This document shows, piece after piece, positions 15,028 through 19,277 of a stretch of DNA of 19,277 nucleotides (positions are counted from its first letter, which is position 1; each line of letters starts with the position of its first letter). The translations under genes were made by a program, and so were the position numbers. The stretch lies in NCBI GenBank assembly GCA_948629335.1, contig CAPHZB010000024.1, forward strand, positions 1 through 19,277. The letters are read 5' to 3'. The notes below the pieces were generated by a model. That model made no database searches. It was not told where the DNA came from and worked only from the letters and a program-made list of their open reading frames with translations. The DNA is from an uncultured Bacilli bacterium. GTDB taxonomy: Bacteria; Bacillota_I; Bacilli_A; RF39; UBA660.

Positions 15028-15387
15028 TTAAAATAAATCTTTCTTCAATTTTTCTTTTGTATATCCTAAATCTTCTAACTCTTTAATAAGAAAACTTATT
15101 TGTTGTTTTAAATCTTTTATCTTTTCTTCTACGACAATATCGACATGGTCTGCAATAAATGTTCCCTTTGTGGAATACATTTGAATAATCTTTTTCGTCT
15201 CTAATATAGAATACGCCTTTTTAACTGTATTTGGATTAATTCCAAGACTGATTGCCATATCTCGAATGGAAGCGATTTGTTCTCCTGGTTTTAAAATTCC
15301 TAAAGCAACATATCTTTCAATTTGATTTACAATTTGTTCATAAATAGGTATACGACTCGTGTAATCTAAATTTACTACATTATTCAC
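15028..15387 (-). CDS. GntR family regulator, YtrA subfamily
   Basis: The 119-aa protein is a winged helix-turn-helix repressor of the short YtrA type, which lacks a large effector domain. RIPIYEQIVNQIERYVALG is helix 1. PGEQIASIRDMAISLGINPNTVKKAY (about 34-60) is the helix-turn-helix with the recognition helix, and GTFIAD closes the wing. Residues about 85-119 form a short helical dimerisation tail. I start it at the GTG at 15387, six bases after GAGGTG; an earlier GTG at 15396 lies inside that site. It overlaps the permease stop by 8 nt and is the last gene of the operon it most likely represses. YtrA relatives commonly control ABC transporter operons that respond to cell-envelope antibiotics. 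Confidence 0.9.
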   Translation of the reverse strand: MNNVVNLDYTSRIPIYEQIVNQIERYVALGILKPGEQIASIRDMAISLGINPNTVKKAYSILETKKIIQMYSTKGTFIADHVDIVVEEKIKDLKQQISFLIKELEDLGYTKEKLKKDLF

Positions 15388-17383
15388 GAGCCTCACCTCG
15401 CAAACTATCCATATATTGTTGATACTCTTCTGTATCCTTTACTTTTTCTCTTAATGTATCAATGAATTCTATAAATTCACTTTTCGCATTCAAATAAACA
15501 CGTAAATCCTGGTCTTTATACTGTCCTAAGTAAAATTCAATCAAGTTGTCATTCAGTGCAACATTTTCGTTTAAATGTTCAAAAAGAAATTTAAAAAATT
15601 CTTCTCCATAATATTCTGTAAGGAAATACACTTCCTCATTCGTTATTCCGTCTACATTAGTAATCAAATCGGCATAAGGGACATAATGAGCATGATCAAA
15701 ATAAGTAAGCACATTATGGTTTTTGTCTTCCATAATCTTTTTTTCAATTTCGGTACTGATACATGCTGGAACTCTTATTTTTTCTACTTTATGATGAATA
15801 TAACGATAAAATAATAAAGATGCATCTGTATAACAAGTTGTTGGCAATTCTTTTTCTTTCTTTAAAGTATTCATCACTTCCTGCTTATACCATGCAATGT
15901 CTTCATTTATAAAGTTTCCATATATAGATAAAGCATATGCATCATCAATATTCTTTGCTTCTATTTTCTTTACAGAAGGAAGAAAGGTAAGAAAATCGAT
16001 ATATTCCTCTTCTTCTAAAAGAATATTGGTTGCATAAGTATCTGTTCCATCTGTAAATTTTACCTCAACATTATAGTCGTGATGTTCTTTTTGGCTAATC
16101 ATATATTTTACAATGTTATTGATATTCTCTTGTTCTTTCACTTCATATGTTTCTTCAACTTGTTTTTTTGGATTATAAAGAGTCACTGTCATTTTCTTAA
16201 TATCTTCATTATGAAATACAGGTGCATCTTTCTTTGGAAGCTGATGCATGAAAAAGCAATAAAGGAGAAGGACACCCAGCGTAATACCAAAGGAAAATAT
16301 ACTTTTCTTTATTTGTTCAATATGCTTTCTTGTTATCAAATCATATACAAAATAGTAAACAAGTAAAAGAAGAAGAACAAAGACAGTAGCATAAATGGAT
16401 TCATATCTTCCTATCTCATAAATCACTGTAAAAATAGGCAACATTGTTAATGCTTTTACAAATAAATGGATATAGAAGTGATAAAAAGAAGTTTCACATA
16501 TTTCTAATTTTCTTTTTTTATAAATAAGATACCCTATCACAAAATAAACAAAAGTAATGAAAAGAGTAATACCAAGTTCTTTAAAATCAAATGCTACAAA
16601 AACATCACCTTCCTGCATACCAAGAAGCTGAAAAATAGCAGATACAGGTAAAGGATAATATGTATCTTGATAATTTCTATACAAATAAAATTGATATTCT
16701 CCCTCTTTTTTATGTCTAGCGCATTCATAAGAATACTCATTACATGTATATGTTGTAGGCATACATGTCTCACTTGTACACTTTATATAGGAAATAGAAC
16801 CTCTATAATTTACTAAAGAGTCCTTATAATAACAAACAAAAGGAATAAAAAAGAGAAATAAAAGGGTCACTAATAATCCTGTAATCATGTTTCTACTTAA
16901 GGAAAATGCTAAAGTCACAGCAGAATAAACAAATAAATAAGCAATCAAAAATACCAAAAATAAGTCAACAAGTATGGATGGTGTTATATAAACATTTCCT
17001 AAAAAGAAAGCAATAATACCTGTTAGAAACACTGTCACTAACAGAACACAGAAAATTATAAAGCAACCACCAATGGTGTTTGTCACATAAATACTTTTCT
17101 TGCTAATGGGCATGCTTCCTATAAAATCAATGCTTTTTCTTTTAAACATGAAACTATATAAAGAAGAAGCTAAAACAACTGGAATGATATACATACCTAT
17201 TAATAGTAGAATGGATAAACTATCTAATGTTACTGCATAACCATGTGGATTCGCATTCGCTAAAAGTAGAAAAATAATAACATTTAGTAAAGGAATAATA
17301 CCTAGAAAAAGGGCAAGCGTAGAAGCTGATTTTTTTATATTTTGATAAAAATAGTTCAAATTAAATAATTTCATTAAATGCAT
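15380..17383 (-). CDS. ABC transporter permease with large extracytoplasmic C-terminal domain
   Basis: The 667-aa membrane protein has about nine hydrophobic segments (near 23-43, 57-78, 105-129, 138-162, 168-184, 270-287, 305-322, 330-350 and 363-380). A C-terminal soluble domain of about 285 residues follows. With the N-terminus inside, both the 185-268 loop and the C-terminal domain fall outside the cell. The loop carries four cysteines (202, 207, 214, 221) that could form disulphides. Its N-terminus resembles permeases paired with YtrB-like ATPases (SIDFIGSMPISKKSIYVTN). Its start overlaps the ATPase stop by 23 nt, and its stop overlaps the GntR gene by 8 nt, so all three are coupled. It is probably an export or envelope-stress transporter. 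The substrate is unknown. Confidence 0.82.
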   Translation of the reverse strand: MHLMKLFNLNYFYQNIKKSASTLALFLGIIPLLNVIIFLLLANANPHGYAVTLDSLSILLLIGMYIIPVVLASSLYSFMFKRKSIDFIGSMPISKKSIYVTNTIGGCFIIFCVLLVTVFLTGIIAFFLGNVYITPSILVDLFLVFLIAYLFVYSAVTLAFSLSRNMITGLLVTLLFLFFIPFVCYYKDSLVNYRGSISYIKCTSETCMPTTYTCNEYSYECARHKKEGEYQFYLYRNYQDTYYPLPVSAIFQLLGMQEGDVFVAFDFKELGITLFITFVYFVIGYLIYKKRKLEICETSFYHFYIHLFVKALTMLPIFTVIYEIGRYESIYATVFVLLLLLVYYFVYDLITRKHIEQIKKSIFSFGITLGVLLLYCFFMHQLPKKDAPVFHNEDIKKMTVTLYNPKKQVEETYEVKEQENINNIVKYMISQKEHHDYNVEVKFTDGTDTYATNILLEEEEYIDFLTFLPSVKKIEAKNIDDAYALSIYGNFINEDIAWYKQEVMNTLKKEKELPTTCYTDASLLFYRYIHHKVEKIRVPACISTEIEKKIMEDKNHNVLTYFDHAHYVPYADLITNVDGITNEEVYFLTEYYGEEFFKFLFEHLNENVALNDNLIEFYLGQYKDQDLRVYLNAKSEFIEFIDTLREKVKDTEEYQQYMDSLRGEARE

Positions 17384-18257
17384 AACCTACACTCTCCATT
17401 TCATAAATAAATAATTCCTCTAAAGTAATGGGAATATAATCTAAAATAATTGGTTTCATTTTTTTGAATTCTTTTTCTGTTTCCTCTCTTGTTCCTCGAA
17501 TAATTAAAGTAGCAACACTTCCACATTTCTTATAATTTAATAAGGAAAACTCTTTAAAACTATCTTCATTAAATTCTCCTTTTAAAGATATCTGTACTTT
17601 ACACATATTTGTTTTTAATGTATCAATATCACTTTGAAATAAAATTCCACCCTTGTATAAAAGCCCTAAATTATCACAAATATCCTCTAATTCTCTTAAA
17701 TTATGGCTTGTCATAATAATCGTTGCATTTTTCTCTAGTGTCTGTTTAGCGAGTAGTTTTTTTAGTACTGTTCGAACCACAGGATCCACTCCATCAAAAG
17801 TCTCATCAAAAAACATATATTCTGCATTTGTAGCAAGAGCTAAAATAAGAGCACATTGTCTTTTCATTCCTTTTGAAAAAGTAGTTACTTTCTTTTTTAA
17901 ATCTAATTTCAAAAGACTTGCCATTTCCTTAAAAGCTTCCATATCAAATTTTTTATACATTGCCTCATAAAATTTTGCGCTATCTAAGAGTGTATACGTA
18001 GAATAAAAAAATAAGTCATCTGGTATAAAAACTAATTTCTGTTTCAACAATTCATTGTCGCTTATTTCCTCTCCATCGATTTTAATACTCCCCTTATCCA
18101 TTTCATATACGCCATTAATTAATCTAAGTAAGGTACTTTTTCCTGCACCATTCGCACCTACTAATCCATAAATCGAATGATTTTGAATTTCACACGATAA
18201 ATCCTTTAAAATTTCGGCCTTACCAAATTTTTTATAGACATTTTCTATGGTAATCAT
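17361..18257 (-). CDS. ABC transporter ATP-binding protein (YtrB-like)
   Basis: The 298-aa ATPase powers the adjacent permease. Walker A is GANGAGKST (34-42) and the Q-loop position reads FIPDD, with Asp80 where many ABC proteins have Gln. The signature is FSKGMKRQ (127-134), Walker B is YMFFDE (147-152, catalytic Glu152), the D-loop is FDGVDP and the H-loop is TSHN (His185). The S-K-G-M-K-R-Q signature and FDETFDGVDP are typical of the YtrB/bacitracin-type subfamily. The C-terminal 80 residues form an accessory regulatory domain. AAGGAGG (18265-18271) lies 7 nt before the ATG. This is the first gene of the operon, driven by the promoter at 18301-18328, which overlaps an inverted repeat likely bound by the GntR regulator at the operon's end. 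Confidence 0.93.
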   Translation of the reverse strand: MITIENVYKKFGKAEILKDLSCEIQNHSIYGLVGANGAGKSTLLRLINGVYEMDKGSIKIDGEEISDNELLKQKLVFIPDDLFFYSTYTLLDSAKFYEAMYKKFDMEAFKEMASLLKLDLKKKVTTFSKGMKRQCALILALATNAEYMFFDETFDGVDPVVRTVLKKLLAKQTLEKNATIIMTSHNLRELEDICDNLGLLYKGGILFQSDIDTLKTNMCKVQISLKGEFNEDSFKEFSLLNYKKCGSVATLIIRGTREETEKEFKKMKPIILDYIPITLEELFIYEMESVGYAFNEII

Positions 18258-18282
18258 ATAGAAACCTCCTTATCTGTACCAC

Positions 18283-18306
18283 TTGTAATAATACAATTAT
18301 ATTGTA
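18283..18306 (-). promoter_or_regulatory. Probable GntR/YtrA operator overlapping the -10 box
   Basis: The palindrome TACAAT-N3-ATTGTA (18292-18306) contains the -10 hexamer in one arm, and a further TACAA half-site (minus strand, 18283-18287) follows 4 nt later, giving three alternating half-sites. A repressor bound here would block RNA polymerase. The flanking TGGTACA also recurs on both sides of this block. Confidence 0.55.
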
Positions 18307-18328
18307 CCATTTTTATCTTTATTGTCAA
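18301..18328 (-). promoter_or_regulatory. Promoter of the ABC transporter / GntR operon
   Basis: On the minus strand TTGACA (18323-18328), a 16-nt spacer and TACAAT (18301-18306) predict a start near 18294, inside the inverted repeat. Confidence 0.8.
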
Positions 18329-18441
18329 TAAAAAGAAACAAATATTCTATGAAAATAAATTTTCTATTCCTTATTTTTATAAAAGTTAGAAAGATACACT
18401 CTTTTTGTACCTCGTGTACTTATTCTAAACAACTGCTATAC

Positions 18442-18470
18442 TTGACATTCTTCACCTAGTTCGATAAAAT
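18442..18470 (+). promoter_or_regulatory. Promoter of the four-helix membrane protein gene
   Basis: TTGACA (18442-18447), a 17-nt spacer and TAAAAT (18465-18470) lie 23 nt upstream of the ATG at 18494. AAAGGAG occupies 18479-18485. Confidence 0.8.
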
Positions 18471-18493
18471 GAAGATGTAAAGGAGTGTGTATT

Positions 18494-18901
18494 ATGGATA
18501 AGTATGTAGAAAATATCAAAGGGAATCTAAAAAATCCATTATTTATTGCTTGTTTAGTTGGAATGGCTTTAATGGTTATTGGTGTATTTTTACCAGTATA
18601 TAAAGTTAGTTTTTTAGGCATATCACAATCAGTAAACTACTTTTCAAATGATGGAAAACTTGCAGATGGTATTTGGATTATTCTTTTAGCAATTGCTATG
18701 TTAGGAATCCATGCATTTGATAAAGCAAAATTTGCTTGTATTCCTGCTTTGCTTTCACTTGCCCTACTCATTCATTTTTACATGGATATCAAAGATACAA
18801 TAGGTTCAAGTTTTGGATCATTTGGCATTGGATTCTATGTAATGATTATTGGTACGATTGTTGCAGGTGTTTGTTCTGTATTAGTATCACAAAAAAAATA
18901 A
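18494..18901 (+). CDS. Small four-helix membrane protein of unknown function
   Basis: The 135-aa product has hydrophobic segments near residues 15-36, 59-75, 79-97 and 111-132. A polar loop (SQSVNYFSNDGKLADG) follows the first helix, and the short basic tail is SQKK. The LPVYKVSFLG and GKLADGIWI pattern recalls small integral membrane proteins of Bacillota that often follow a zinc-ribbon domain, but no zinc ribbon is present here, and I cannot name a family with confidence. The start is the ATG at 18494, with AAAGGAG 8 nt upstream; the earlier in-frame GTG overlaps that site. Its own promoter and bidirectional terminator make it monocistronic. Function is unknown. Confidence 0.82.
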   Translation: MDKYVENIKGNLKNPLFIACLVGMALMVIGVFLPVYKVSFLGISQSVNYFSNDGKLADGIWIILLAIAMLGIHAFDKAKFACIPALLSLALLIHFYMDIKDTIGSSFGSFGIGFYVMIIGTIVAGVCSVLVSQKK

Positions 18902-18911
18902 GCAAGCAATT

Positions 18912-18938
18912 AAAACTAGATGTTATATCTAGTTTTTT
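18912..18938 (+). terminator. Bidirectional terminator between convergent genes
   Basis: A perfect 10-bp stem AAAACTAGAT / ATCTAGTTTT has a 5-nt loop. The plus strand continues into six T (18933-18938), and on the minus strand the stem also ends in a T run. It lies between the stops of the four-helix protein gene and the minus-strand small gene. Confidence 0.88.
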
Positions 18939-18950
18939 GTTGTAAATAAT

Positions 18951-19136
18951 TTAGCTAGATTTGGTACGTGCCGTTTTGCTATACCCACTTTTATTGAAAT
19001 GACCCATATTACAAGATGAAAAAACAGATACTTTATCCTTATTTTTGCTTTCTTCCGTTTCTCACGCAAACACCCTGGTTACTATAACCATTGAAAGAGA
19101 GATAGTAAATAACATAAAATATTTTCTTAAGTTCAT
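18951..19136 (-). pseudogene. Small exported peptide gene interrupted by TGA after its signal peptide
   Basis: On the minus strand an ATG at 19136 follows AGGAGG (19146-19151) by 9 nt. It encodes a textbook 24-residue signal peptide: basic MNLRKYF, hydrophobic MLFTISLSMVIVT, cleavage motif V-F-A. The next codon is TGA (19062-19064). The same frame then continues for 36 codons, beginning ETEESKNKDKVSVF, with SSCNMGHF and a basic tail, to a TAA at 18951-18953, 12 nt before the shared terminator. The full frame would be a secreted peptide of 36-37 residues with one cysteine. TGA is a stop in parE and other genes here, so this is most simply a recent nonsense mutation. Truncation to a free signal peptide, or recoding, is possible but unsupported. 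Confidence 0.55.
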
Positions 19137-19158
19137 AGAATCTTTCCTCCTCGTAACT

Positions 19159-19187
19159 ATTAGAAAAATTTTTACCTATGAAGTCAA
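19159..19187 (-). promoter_or_regulatory. Promoter of the TGA-interrupted small gene
   Basis: On the minus strand TTGACT (19182-19187), a 17-nt spacer and TCTAAT (19159-19164) predict a start near 19152, directly in front of the AGGAGG site. The remaining sequence to 19277 shows no gene. Confidence 0.6.
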
Positions 19188-19277
19188 TAAGACAGATTTT
19201 GTCAAAACGAAAGGCATTTATCATCAGGATTAAATCATGAAAAAAATGAAAAATGGCATTTGAAGCTAGAGAATATC

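Noticed and set aside
18951..19136. TGA read as tryptophan (genetic code 4)
   Set aside because: TGA is the natural stop of parE, the GT2 gene, the deacetylase and the first gene, all at the expected protein length, so code 4 does not fit.
18951..19136. TGA read as selenocysteine
   Set aside because: No suitable stem-loop was recognised directly after the TGA, and the context (end of a signal peptide) is not a redox motif.
19045..19233. Plus-strand open frame of 62 codons, and a minus-strand frame at 19039-19224
   Set aside because: Neither has a ribosome binding site. Both overlap the signal-peptide frame, which has a promoter, AGGAGG and a terminator.
1..19277. CRISPR arrays, insertion sequences, prophage genes, tRNA or rRNA genes
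   Set aside because: No regularly spaced repeats, transposase or integrase motifs, or tRNA/rRNA signatures were recognised on either strand.

Overview
The window is a chromosomal stretch of a low-GC Gram-positive bacterium (Bacillota). The evidence is the strong A+T bias, AGGAGG-type ribosome binding sites, consensus sigma-A promoters, U-tailed hairpin terminators, Gram-positive-type ParC/ParE, a YneF-family protein, a YtrA-type GntR regulator and a PdaC-like deacetylase lipoprotein. Protein style suggests a gut-associated Bacilli/Erysipelotrichia-like lineage, but that placement is inference. TGA is a normal stop here: parE, the GT2 gene, the deacetylase and the first gene all end in TGA.

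Layout. 18-1070 (minus): a two-gene unit of an unrecognised 200-aa protein and a GNAT acetyltransferase, behind a full-consensus promoter. 1173-1388 (minus): a YneF-like single-pass protein with its own promoter and terminator. 1619-7061 (minus): a replication/RNA block read as HU protein, a short class II CCA-adding-enzyme-like nucleotidyltransferase, then parE and parC. 7208-8846 (plus): a PdaC-like polysaccharide deacetylase lipoprotein overlapping a small membrane protein gene. 8815-10414 (minus): a Cys-rich CFI-box-like protein, convergent with and overlapping the previous gene, and a DHH/DHHA1 phosphoesterase (NrnA type). 10427-11084 is a decayed region with a frameshifted remnant of a surface-protein C-terminus and its retained terminator. 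11085-14316 (minus): a multi-pass GT-C-like membrane protein and a GtrB-like GT2, probably a lipid-linked sugar transfer pair. 14468-14833 (plus): an orphan 121-aa protein with its own promoter and terminator. 15028-18257 (minus): an ABC ATPase, a large permease and a GntR/YtrA regulator in overlapping order, with a probable operator over the -10 box. 18494-18901 (plus): a four-helix membrane protein. 18951-19136 (minus): a small signal-peptide gene interrupted by TGA exactly at the predicted cleavage point, converging on a shared bidirectional terminator.

Most of the window is conserved housekeeping plus cell-envelope genes. No CRISPR array, prophage, transposase, tRNA or rRNA is visible. 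The most unusual items are the TGA-interrupted exported peptide gene, the head-and-neck-only nucleotidyltransferase, the CFI-box-like Cys-rich protein, the surface-protein remnant and the three-half-site operator of the ABC operon.

Several start codons were moved downstream from the longest open frame, because the first GTG often lies inside the Shine-Dalgarno sequence of a better start.
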